From NCBI GenBank assembly GCA_963556495.2, contig OY747704.1:1773001-1837000 (forward strand): 64,000 nucleotides of DNA, written 5' to 3'. This stretch comes from Valencia hispanica (taxonomy: Eukaryota > Chordata > Actinopteri > Cyprinodontiformes > Valenciidae). The translations under genes and the position numbers were made by a program. Below are positions 44,624 through 54,375 of the stretch, in pieces. The number at the start of each line of letters is the position of its first letter. Within the stretch, counting starts at the first letter, position 1. The notes under the pieces are model-generated. The model did not search any database, had not been told where the DNA came from, and saw only the letters and a list, made by a program, of their open reading frames with translations.

Positions 44624-44854
44624 ATGAATAAGGATTAAAGATTTTTCATTATGGAAATATTAGTTGCTGATTAACTGAATAATAACATTGGATTAAGTTA
44701 TTGAAGTCCAATGGGAAAAAATTATGAATTTGGTGGAATTTTGTTTTCCACTTAAAAAATGAGGTTGAGTTGTTAGAAAAATGAAATTAAAATAATAGAT
44801 TTGGCTACAGGGAAAACCTGTTGTGATAATCATAAAATCTAGAGATTATTTTCT
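42208..44854. other. retrovirus interior: leader and gag region, no readable gene
   Basis: GC-richer leader to about 42420 with a possible splice donor (GTTTGTGAGTACC near 42380), then AT-rich DNA. A short stretch from 44251 encodes MTDYEQSDFILKF before a stop and might be a gag trace. No capsid or nucleocapsid motif is seen. Confidence 0.5.
44572..44618. repeat. (TA)n microsatellite
   Basis: About 23 TA units inside the retrovirus interior. Confidence 0.95.
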
Positions 44855-45049
44855 AATTTGTTAGGAAGAGATTTCCTATTTCACTTGAAGTTGGGCATGT
44901 TCTCTGTAGGGGATAAATTAATAATCCAAATTGTAGATTTTCATAAAACTCTTGAAATGAGACACCTACCAAAGAATTGTTCTACTTGGAAAGAGATGAA
45001 TAAAGTTTTAACTGAAGTTTGTAATCAGATGAAGATGAAATACTCATAA
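44855..45049 (+). pseudogene. retroviral protease C-terminal trace
   Basis: The frame begins NLLGRDFLFHLKLGMFSV. The L-L-G-R-D-x-L motif is the conserved C-terminal helix of retroviral aspartic proteases, which cut Gag-Pol into mature proteins. The catalytic D-T/S-G loop is not found upstream. The frame continues about 40 codons with no recognisable reverse-transcriptase motif before a stop. Only this tail of the domain survives, and the whole polymerase domain that should follow is missing. Confidence 0.5.
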
Positions 45050-45267
45050 CAGTAGATCCAAATTGAACTTTACATGTTTTCTTGGCATTTGGCCAACAAT
45101 GGGGTAACAAGGGTATGGTGATCTTTAGTGACAAACTACTTAAAGCATTAGAGCAATATTGACCCATGGCCCGTGCAATGTGTCAACAGGGGGGATGGTT
45201 AGTATAATACAACAACACTTTACAACATACAATCTAGAAACTTACTTAAATTTTTTTTTGTAGATTA

Positions 45268-46111
45268 TGTGTTATTTGTGTAAAACACAATCCTCGGGGA
45301 AACATGAGACCAAAACGTGGCCAGTTTCCCCAACCAAACCAGCCTTTCCAAACTATACACATGGACTTTATTGAACTAACACAGAGTGGTTCCTATAAAT
45401 ACTGCCTAGACATGGGTTGGAATTATTCCAACAGCTAAAAATGATGCACTAACAGTGGCAAAAGCATTATGCAAAACGATCATTGCCAATCATGGCATAC
45501 CAGAGACTATCTACTCAGATAATGGACCACATTTTATTAATGAAGATATTCAAAACATGGCAAAACATTTAGGAATAGCATTAAAAAATCATTGTGCTTA
45601 TCATCCTCAAAGTACAGGTCTGGTTGAAAGAAATAATGGGACAATAAAAAGCAGGCTAAGAAAATGTATGGAAGAAACAAAAAGGCCATGGTTAGAATGC
45701 TTAGATTTAGTTAAACTCTGTATGAGAATAACCCCAACAAATTAGGGATTAACTCCTTTTGAGATAATTTATGGTAGACAATATAAATTTCCCATTACTG
45801 CACCAGACCTACAGAAAGCAGATGAAGAATTAACCCTAGCTGATTACATGAGGAAAATTATTCAGACTAGAGAAGTACAAAGAGCACATAGTTTGCCTGT
45901 ATCTCCTTCTGTGTTACAGGATCCTGAGAACCCCATAAAGCCTGGAGATTGGGTATTCATAAGAGTCATCAAGGAAAAGAATTGGACAAATTCAAAGTGG
46001 GAAGGACCTTTCCAAGTTCTGTTAGCAACTCCCACATCTGTGAAGATTGCTGAGAGACCTTCCTGGATTCACCTTTCACATTGTAAACTGCAGAGACAAT
46101 TGGATAAATAG
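45268..46111 (+). pseudogene. retroviral integrase, partial, broken
   Basis: It starts with CVICVKHNPRG, the cysteine pair of the HHCC zinc domain, then MDFIELTQ with the first catalytic Asp. A frameshift and small loss occur near 45415. The second frame then has the second Asp (YSDNGPHF) and the catalytic Glu (STGLVERNNGT). A TAG at about 45743 interrupts, and the same frame resumes with [10 protein letters not shown] and the C-terminal DNA-binding domain [18 protein letters not shown], ending at 46111. Integrase inserts viral DNA into the chromosome. The C-terminal layout is of gammaretrovirus-like type. Confidence 0.8.
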
Positions 46112-46264
46112 ACGTGTGACAGGAGGAAGTCTGGGCTACAAAGGGCATTGGTACCACTAGGGCCTTTGGTCTCAAACCCCAGCAGAAAAGCAGTCCTGTC
46201 ACCTAGTGGTCAAACTCTGTGAAAAGAGGGGCTATTCATCCAGTTGTTTTTCTCTGCCAACACC

Positions 46265-47172
46265 ATGAAGATTATTACATTATCTGGTTTGACATTGCTA
46301 AGCTTTGCAGTGTTATGGCTTCTGATGAATTCGAACACCACCCCATCATGAGATAAAAGATTTGTAATTAACAGCCACTACGTTTTTAAGAACGCCTGGT
46401 ATCAAGTAGCTAATCTGACTGCTAAACGTTTCACAATTTGGAACAGGAACACCTGATGGCTACATTTGGAAGTGTGGATATACTTTCTACCTTTACCTGC
46501 CTAAAGACTGGTGTGGTACCTGCAGTTTGGCTCGACTGCAACCATCATGATACAGAGAATGGTTTTGTATCATCATCATCAGAGCTGAAGAAGAGTGATT
46601 TCTCACCGGTACAGGAGTTCGTTCCTTTTACAGACAACGATGGGCGTAAACTGCTCTACAGTGATGCTAAAGGAATTTTCCACACCATGTTTCCATCTGT
46701 TGGAGTTGCAGGTCTGACAAATAGGATGAACGAAGTTTGGTGGTCCCTGGAAAACACCACTGTCATCCTTACGGAAATGTCTGATCTGATGGGAAACGAT
46801 CCTGGAAAATTGGCTATGAGAACTATGCTAATGCAACACCAAATTGCCCTGGACACTCTATTCGCGTCAGAAAGGGGACTGTGTACAGTGATTGGAGAAC
46901 ATTACTGTACTTGCATCCCATCTACACATGACAACTGGACTCTCATCCATGACAAGGTGCAAGGACTTGTTGATTTCCTGAAGTCACAAGAATTACAAAA
47001 TGCTCCCTGGGACTTTATGTTATGGTTGACTACTGGACGTTGGTATCAGGTTCTTTTGAAATTTGCAATGCCTATTATTGTCATTCTGATTCTATTTTGC
47101 TTATTTGTATCCTGTATTCTACCATGTATTAAACACATGATGACGAAAATGCTTACCAATACTATGGTTTAA
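46265..47172 (+). pseudogene. retroviral envelope: signal peptide trace and transmembrane subunit
   Basis: An ATG at 46265 opens a signal-peptide-like segment (MKIITLSGLTLLSFAVLWLL) that stops after 28 codons. Most of the surface subunit is absent. A long frame, 46438-47172 (244 codons), encodes the transmembrane subunit: a heptad-rich region, LMQHQIALDTLFASERGLC (immunosuppressive-domain-like) followed by C-x7-C-x-C, then a membrane anchor about residues 209-231 (FAMPIIVILILFCLFVSCI) and a short tail. The ISD plus cysteine cluster is typical of gamma-type envelopes, here with non-canonical spacing. Without a surface subunit it cannot bind a receptor. Confidence 0.75.
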
Positions 47173-47339
47173 TATTCCCTGTTGCAGCTGCGTGAGGAAG
47201 AAACACCTGATGAGAAGTAGGAGTATGTTTGTTAAGTTAACTTTAATGAATTCTACAATGTAAACTACTTTTAAGGTAGCCGTTGTATGAAGGATGTTTT
47301 TTATTGTTCCTTTTACTGGAGTTATTAAGACTGCATTTC

Positions 47340-47349
47340 AGGGGGGAAA
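47340..47349 (+). promoter_or_regulatory. polypurine tract
   Basis: AGGGGGGAAA lies immediately before the 3' LTR, the standard primer site for plus-strand viral DNA. Confidence 0.85.
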
Positions 47350-47799
47350 TGTTGGAAAATATGTGATAAATGCAGTCTTTACTTATGTTGAACATAGTCT
47401 GTTCTTTTGTTGAACTTTGTGTGTCAAGACTAAGGGAAGTAACTTTTAGTGTGGGGGTAAGAACTTTCTTAAGGAAATGTGCTTATAAGGAGCTGACTTT
47501 GCAAAAATATGCTGTGCAAACAGGATGTACCTACAAACCGTTGGAAACAGTTCTGCTGTGTGTTGTATGGTGATAAGATAAGACAATGGACAATGGGGGT
47601 GTGGTGGAACGGTTCACATGTGTGAATAAATAGAAGCTGTAAGTCTCAACATCTTTGAGACTCTGCTGGATCAGAACAACGACTGGTGTGTCAGTTTCTT
47701 TTACTGCATGATTCTCCCTCAGCTGAGCAAACACATTTCACATCTTCACTGTGCGTGCTTTTCTTTCTAGGTAAACCTGTGAGTTAAAATAACCTAACA
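47350..47799 (+). repeat. 3' LTR of the endogenous retrovirus
   Basis: 450 bp. It differs from the 5' LTR at about two positions (T/C near 47650 and A/G near 47757). Followed by the TTAAG duplication. Confidence 0.92.
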
Positions 47800-47869
47800 T
47801 TAAGGTCAAACGATGGATACATAAACACCTTGCAAAATCTACAACTTCTGAGCCTTTTTTTTTTGCAGT

Positions 47870-48425
47870 GGGCACATTTTCGGCTCCAGAGGAGGAGCCC
47901 TTCAGTGAGCTTCACCTCTGGTGCCGGTGCCCACTGTGTATCTGCATTTAGACACTGAGGGCTCGGGGTGGGGGTGTCTGGTACATATGACTGTGTCTGT
48001 GTGTCTCTGTCTACCTGTCAGGTTGGGTCCTCAGCTGCTCTCTCACCTGGCGCATTTCAGGCCCAACATCTAATGGGGGCCTATTTCCCCTCCATCACTC
48101 CCTGCCAGTGAATGATGCCCTTGCCTGCTGGTGGGTTGGTGGCTCTCGATGTCTGAGGTTGGGGGCCCAGGGGCAGTCTGGTTCGGCCCTGCTGCGTGCC
48201 TGGCCTGGCCTGAGTGGACCGGTGTGTCGGGGGGGGGGGTCTTCCTTGTGTTGGTTGGGGCACCTCTTTTGGGGTGCCAGTTTTGAATATTTAGGTGGTG
48301 CTGTTCGATGGCTCAACGGGGTACGGATCTAGTGTTTTCTGCTGCCTGTTCTGTGGGTTCCATGCCTGGTCAGTTCATTGGTGGGTTTGTCTGGCCTTGG
48401 TTGGGTGCCTGGTCTGGGCGCTCTG
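47870..48425. repeat. second copy of the GC-rich dispersed repeat
   Basis: Shares GAGCTTCACCTCTGGTGCC and GACACTGAGGGCTCGGGG with 8751-8830 and has the same GC-rich style. Contains a G10 run near 48230. The frame 48108-48332 is not credible. Confidence 0.55.
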
Positions 48426-48700
48426 ATTAACAATTAACTCAATCCATTAAGTACATTAAAATCCTTCTGAAATGCAAATGTTGGCTAAAATTTGTATGGT
48501 AACTTTAGCTGTTAAGTCAAAATGATTTAAAATGCTAGTGTTACCTTAAATGCCACAGATAGCATGTTGGTAAACACCGACATGTTGATTAACATTAACT
48601 CAATCCATTTATTGTTATTTTAGCTGTTAATTCACAATGATTTAAAATGTTAATGTTAGCTTAAAAGCTACTTTTAGTATAATGAATAACAATAGTGAAT
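48426..48700. repeat. outlying piece of the TTAGCTAAAATG tandem repeat
   Basis: Contains AACTCAATCCATT, TTAGCTGTTAAGTCAAAAT and AGCATGTTGGTAAACACC in the same order as the main array at 52.3-55.8 kb, about two units. It is separated from the array by 3.6 kb of other sequence. Confidence 0.75.
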
Positions 48701-48962
48701 TAGTTAATAAGGGCTTACTCCATATATAATGTTTACAATAGCCTAAATGTAAAAGTCTGTAACTGCCCTTTAAAAGTAATCACTGTTTTCCAGGTGTTGG
48801 AACAGCAAAATGGCCGCTGTTACCTGCCTGGTACCTATCAGACTGCATTTATCATCACAGGTCACAGAGTACCTAAAACTACTGGTTAACTGATTTCTAT
48901 CAAATCTACAAGCTGTTCAGTTGTCCCACTCTGACCCTAAGACATTGGCGGCTGGCCAATAG

Positions 48963-49011
48963 AGGCAAGGCAAGGCAATTTTACTTGTATTGCACACTTT
49001 CAACAGCAGCG
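48963..49011 (-). repeat. L2 LINE 3'-tail fragment with (GGCAA)n
   Basis: AGGCAAGGCAAGGCAATTTT then TTGTATTGCACACTTTC: the extreme 3' end of the subfamily nested at 32361-34187, reversed. Under 50 bp. Confidence 0.7.
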
Positions 49012-49879
49012 TTCCTGCGCCCCAAGGGGGCGTGATTTACATATCGCCACCCTCCCGCCGTGGGGCTGACATCAAGCTGACGTCACAGACGTCTGTCATA
49101 TAGTGCAGCTGACTGCAGGTTGCCAACTTAGCGACTTTGTCTAATGACTTTTCAGACCCCCTTAACGACTTTTTTTTCCAAAAAGTGCCTAGCGACAAAT
49201 CTAGCGACATTTCTGACCACCCTTAGCTACTTTCTGTGAAACTTTGTCGCCGATATTTCCTGCAGTTTAAAGACCCAGCTTGCTCCTTCCCAAAGGGAAG
49301 GATCTGTGCATGTGTATGCTGCATGATCAAACTATGTCCACTGACCAATCAAACCTTTTTCGGTTGATTTCATCCACTCACAAACAAAGTTGTTTTGTAC
49401 TTCATGTTAATTCAAAAGCAAAAAATAAATCTGCATGTATATAAGACCGAACTTTCAACAGGAATTAAGGCAGAAGCCTGTCTGTACTATGCTGCATCGC
49501 ACACCTGTGGTGCATTCAAGGAACATTTGAAATGTATGGTGAGTTCAAAAACGTAGGACATTTAAAACTTATGACAAAAAAAAACCCACTGAAATAATAC
49601 CATAAGCAATAAACATTTGATGCATGCTAAATATGCCCTACTTATTTTTACAAAATACTAAAAAACAAACAACTATATTCTCTCTATTAATTTCGTCTTC
49701 TTGACATATCTCAGCAAATGTTTTTTTTTTCAGAACTTTACATTTTGTTTATAAAGTCTCTGATGTCCAGTTGCAATTTGACATCTTGTAAATTTTGTAC
49801 CAGTTTTCTCAGGGAAAATAATGTAGGCCTAACATGTTCCACAGTCTCCTCTTGAAGACAAAAGTCAAATTTCCCTGTA
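49012..49879. other. unassigned; possibly another dispersed repeat
   Basis: Includes GCCAACTTAGCGACTTT with partial internal repeats (GCGACAAATCTAGCGACAT) at about 49128-49215. No gene. Confidence 0.35.
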
Positions 49880-50401
49880 AGGCAAGGCAAGACAATTTTA
49901 TTTGTATAGCACACTTTCAGCAAAAGGGTTAGGGTTAGGGTTGTAAATCACCTATTCAAGGTGCTTTACATGATTTGGTGATTAAAAACAAATCAAAATA
50001 TAACATTGGAAATTAAAAGTAAAAGTAGCAAATTAGCATGAAACACACATTACACATGATGCACAATAACACATGATACACAATAAAGCAAGAGAAAGAT
50101 CAGTATAGCAAGAGAGCATGAACACATTTCATACATATGACATCAATCATTTACTCGAAGACAATTCTAAACTGATGGTTTTTAGTCTTGATTTAAAGCA
50201 GTTCAGAGTTTCAGCAGCTCTACACTCGTCAGGAAGTCCGTTCCAGATAAGGGGAGCATAGAAACTGAAAGCTGCTTCTCCATGTTTAGTTCTGAGTCTA
50301 GGGATGTTTAGTAGGCTAGAGTTGGAGGACCTGAGTGGTCTTGATGGTTGGTACGATGACAACAGGTCTTCAACATATTTTGGTGCTAAGCCATGTAATG
50401 A
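49880..50401 (-). mobile_element. L2 LINE 3' end (5'-truncated)
   Basis: Same subfamily as 32361-34187. The plus strand starts GGCAAGGCAAGACAATTTTA. On the minus strand the last ORF2 codons read [49 protein letters not shown]. Similarity ends at 50401. Unlike its sister, the 3'-UTR contains a short insertion with telomere-like hexamers. Confidence 0.85.
49926..49942. repeat. short telomere-like repeat (TTAGGG) in an L2 tail
   Basis: GGGTTAGGGTTAGGGTT, nearly three telomeric units, is present where the sister L2 tails (33.9-34.2 kb) have CAGCAGGGTAATTC instead. Confidence 0.8.
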
Positions 50402-51438
50402 AGCACTTTTTAGAAAAGGCAAAGAAGCATGAGCAACACTACATTACATTGTAATGTTGCTTCTGTTGTTTTCTTTAATATAAATAAATACATTGTTGTG
50501 ATTCCTCAGTACATTTTCACTTACTGCTGGTATATATCTAGCCACCATAGCCCTCCCTGGAGAAAATTCCACCAGCCGCCACCGCTCTGAGATGTAAGTT
50601 GTAATGTGGAGTCCATAATTTATAGTAATTCTCTTTTCTACTAAGAGACAGAGCTCCTACAGCCATGAAAAGGCCTGCCATTTTTCAACCACTCATCGTT
50701 TTAACAGGTAGTGCAGCGTCCGAACTCTTAATAACTTCCGAACCATAAGGCCTATCGACGTCACCAATATACAGTTTTTATCGGAATGGATAGGGGAACT
50801 CTCTCAAACCCCTCAATCTGTTGTAAATATATTATTACAGGCGTAAAATGAAGTAAAAAAAGTCAATAAAAAATGAGAAAAACTTAACTGTCTGTCCTTG
50901 TTCCCGAACTACTTCCTCTAACACTGAAAATGTAGGGGGTATCGAAATTTTTCTTTCACTGTAAGTATCAGCAGGCTTCGATGACGAATCATGGTTTGTT
51001 TCATGTGTGTACCTCAATCTGTCTAGGAGCAGTGATTTTGTAAAAATGAGCATGATTTTGGCATTTTTTAATCTGAGCCGTTTTAGCGAAGAGCAGATTT
51101 GTTACACTCGAACAAACAAAACTGATGAAGAAATGGTAACAGGTATCAAAAAAGTAGTTGAATCATGAGCGTCCGGAAGGTCTGAAGTTATATTGGCACA
51201 AAGCTCATGTTTCTACGTCGCATCGTTTATGAGATATGACTTTACTAATATAGGTCAGAATCCAGCTGTCCTCCTCTGAATTTTTGCTCAGTCCCAATGC
51301 AGAATAAGAGCGGAATAAGCAATATAGTTGAAAAGTTGAATGGTTAAAATAGCACAAAGTATGCAGAACTAGTTAAAGTTCAAAAAACATACGGAAACAA
51401 CTATAAGACGGAAGAAGAAGAAAGAAGAAAGAGGAACA
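50402..51438. other. no recognisable gene
   Basis: Mixed sequence, moderately AT-rich, ending in AAGAAG repeats (51410-51432). No domain or repeat boundary recognised. Confidence 0.4.
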
Positions 51439-52109
51439 GGGCGTGTTTCTCAATGTCAAGGCGCCTCGCCTACCCAGGCAATACCTTGGTAGGCAAGGCC
51501 CCTTGCTTACGAGGACACTGTCCTTCCTTGGTCAAAGAAAACTGTTAAATGGAACAGACTTACGTCACGTGACCGCGGCTGCCCAGGACCCGCCTTTTGC
51601 TTACGCGCTCTGTTTACGTCCCGCCCATGGCTATATTTTATACGTATAAGTTTCAATATAGATGTATAACGAGAGTTTTGCTTTAATTGTGTATATATTG
51701 GTTAAATCAAATGTGTAAGCAAGTTAGTACCAGCTAGCAACCGAAGCTGCAACTACTAACCAACTAACCAACCATAGATAACTGCTATGGATCTAAAAAA
51801 CATTTTCCGATAGCTACAATTACTTGACTTACATTTAAATTGGAAATTCGCTCCGGAAGTTGCTGCTGCTGGCAGCCACTTTGAAAATACTGCGATGTAT
51901 TCTGGGACATTTTTGACCGAGGGAAGGCATCAAGGAACCTCCCATCTATCCTTGGTCAGTTGGCTAAACGGCAGACAAACGGACGACAGACGCCTCGGTA
52001 GCACATGAACATTGGAACACGCCTTGGCGGTCCCTGATGACGTATCTCCTAGGCAACCGAGGTGGGACAAAGGTATCAAGGCGAGGTTCCTTGGCATTGA
52101 GAAACACCC
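51439..52109. mobile_element. inverted-repeat DNA element (MITE-like)
   Basis: The left end GGCGTGTTTCTCAATGTCAA is mirrored at the right (TTGGCATTGAGAAACACCC), and inside both a CCTCGCC block recurs with AAGGC words. At about 670 bp with no coding frame it is non-autonomous. No convincing TSD was found, so the superfamily is open. Confidence 0.6.
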
Positions 52110-53137
52110 AGGATCTCAAGAGTCCCTACAGAATTCACACTAACTAGAAAAAGTTCAATTTCCTGCGAAAATGCAGTGTGAATGCCGTAAGCTGAATTTA
52201 TTTGCAGAAAATGAATGGCTGAAGTGTTTGAAGTCAACTGTAGAAGACTTGCTGAAGTGTAATAAACAGAATCAGCAGAAAAAAGAAAAATAGTCTGACC
52301 AACCCTACCACATAGAAAAACTGTCACAAGCTAAAATGCCAGTGTTACCTAAAATCAGCTAAAATCCAAATATTACCCAAAATGCTAGTAGTATCATGTT
52401 GTGAAACACTAACATGTTGGTTAAAAAAACGTAATCTTTTCAGTAAAATAAAAACAAGCTATAAGAGCAATATTACTGAAAATTATCTAAAATGCTAATG
52501 TTAACTAAGATACTAGTGTTAGCATGTTGCCAAACACAAACATGTTGGTTAACAATAATTCAATCCATTCAGTATAATAAAAATAAGCTTAAAGGGAAGT
52601 GTTAGCTAAAATTAGCTGAAACGCAAATGTTAGCTAAAATGCTAGCGGTAGTATGTTGGCAAACACTAATATGGCTCTAAACATTAACAAAATCCATTTA
52701 GCAAGGTAACCTTAGCTGTTAAGTCAAAATTAGCTTAGATGTTGATACTAACTGAAATACTAGTGTTAGCTTAAATGCTATTGGTAGTATCTTGGCAAAA
52801 CAGTATCATGTTATTTTCCTAACTTAATCCTTTTAAGTATGTTAACATCTTCCTAAAATGCAAATATTAGCAAACATTAGCTAAAATGCTAATGTTAGCT
52901 AAAATGTTGATTTTAGCTTAAATGCTAGAGATAGCATGTTGGTAAACACCAACATGTTGGTTAACAGTAACTCAACCCATTCATTATGTTAATTCTAGCT
53001 GTTAAGTCAAAATGAGCTAAAATTCCATTGTTAGCTTGAATGAGCTTAATTGCTTAATTGTTAGTAAAAAAAAAAATTGGCAGCATGTTAGCAAACATGA
53101 ACATATAGGTTAACAATAACTCAACCCATTCAGTATG

Positions 53138-54375
53138 TGTTGGAGAAGATTTCTATTAAACTATTTCTGACCCTCTGAGCTATGTCTCTAATTCTGGACT
53201 CTAACCAGAATCGGTCTGAACTTTAACCAGGCCTACATCCAGTCACTAAGGGGCTGTTTACACGACAACGTTTTTCAGCAAAACTGAGGGTTTTCTCTCC
53301 GATTCGGCCTCTCGTTTACAGGACAACGGGAAAACGGGGGACGAAAACGCAGCTTTTGGGAAACGGTTTCCAGAGTGGAGAGTTTTGAAAACGCTGGGGG
53401 ATTCGATGTCATGTAAACGCAAGCCGGAGACTTTTGAAAACGATGACGTCACTGCCAGCCACCTACGGATATGTTGCACTTGCACACTCCGCCTTTCTAC
53501 AGAAAAACAACAACAATGGCGGATCCAGGTATGCAGTTACTGCTGATGCAGCTTCTGAAGTTATTTGGTCGCATACAGTACGTGCGTCAAATAATCAATA
53601 TGCCTTTATCTGAGCGGAGAACTACAAGAAGACCGCCATTGTTGGGTATCATTAAATGTTTCTTTTCCGGGTTGTGAGGGGGAAACCTTGGAAAACTGCA
53701 TACACGGGGCACACTGCCATCTAAAGGCCGGGCATATGTACTACATCGTTTTCCATCGTGCGCCCTGTCGTGTAAACGCAGTGCGTTTTCACCCACGTAT
53801 TCAAAGAAAAATGGCAACGTTGTCGTGTAAACAGCCCCTTAGTGACTGATCACTATAGAGGCCTCTAACCTCTGTTACTTCTCCCTCCTGGTTCTTTGGA
53901 TGTCCGGCAAGTCTGCAGAAATAAAACATAAAGGACCCAGCGCTTCAGATTATGGCATATGTCAGGAAGAGCTCCATCTTCGTCTTTTCTTTGTTGGCAC
54001 TGCCAGTTTTATTAAAGCATTCTAGCAATACAATCCTGCAAGGAGATAGGCAGTCCATCCCCTGCTCACAGTCAGCTCAGTTCCTCCCATCATACAATCA
54101 CAATTTCTATTGGTTAATCATTCTATTGCTATGATCCTTTTATTTCTCCTGCAAACCTTCCCATGGGAGGTTTGTTTCATCATTTAACCTTGGGTCACAT
54201 GGGAAGAGTCTGTGGCCGGTAAAGTTCCTGTTTGTTTTACAAGTTCTGTACCAGACACTACAGCATTCAGTCCCCTTTTAATAATGAGCTGCTTGAGCAC
54301 AGCTTTTTCTTCACAGATTTGAGACATATAAACTTATATGTTTAATGCATTTAACTAATACAAATATTTACAACA
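53138..54375. mobile_element. solo LTR inserted in the tandem array
   Basis: Starts TGTTGGAGAAG and ends ATTTACAACA, with the 4-bp duplication TATG on both sides (53134-53137 and 54376-54379). Removing it rejoins CATTCAG-TATG-TTAAAATC exactly as in the intact array unit. An AATAAAA poly(A)-like word lies near 53920 on the plus strand. A separate inverted-repeat element (53240-53848) lies inside it, so the LTR proper is about 630 bp. Confidence 0.8.
53240..53848. mobile_element. inverted-repeat DNA element nested in the solo LTR
   Basis: CAGTCACTAAGGGGCTG at the left end is mirrored exactly at the right (CAGCCCCTTAGTGACTG), and the match continues inward through TTTACACGACAACG, over 30 bp. 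Flanks share ATC (53237-53239 and 53849-53851), a possible 3-bp duplication. No transposase. Superfamily undecided; the CACTA word two to five bases from the end may be a coincidence. Confidence 0.75.

Larger units (their letters stand above)
41739..47799 (+). mobile_element. endogenous retrovirus, defective, with near-identical LTRs
   Basis: 450-bp LTRs at 41739-42188 and 47350-47799 (TGTTGGAA to ACCTAACA), a perfect 5-bp TSD TTAAG (41734-41738 and 47800-47804), a tRNA-His-type primer site and a polypurine tract beside the 3' LTR. By eye the LTRs differ at only about two positions, so the copy is recent. The interior is nevertheless defective. About 2.6 kb after the primer site has no readable gag, reverse transcriptase and RNase H are missing, and only scraps of protease, integrase and envelope remain. 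The primer type and envelope form suggest an epsilon/gamma-like fish retrovirus; the exact genus is uncertain. Confidence 0.88.

Noticed and set aside
41759..47573. Identical 67-codon frames at 41759-41962 and 47370-47573 as a duplicated gene
   Set aside because: They are the same stretch of the two retroviral LTRs, crossing the TATA region.
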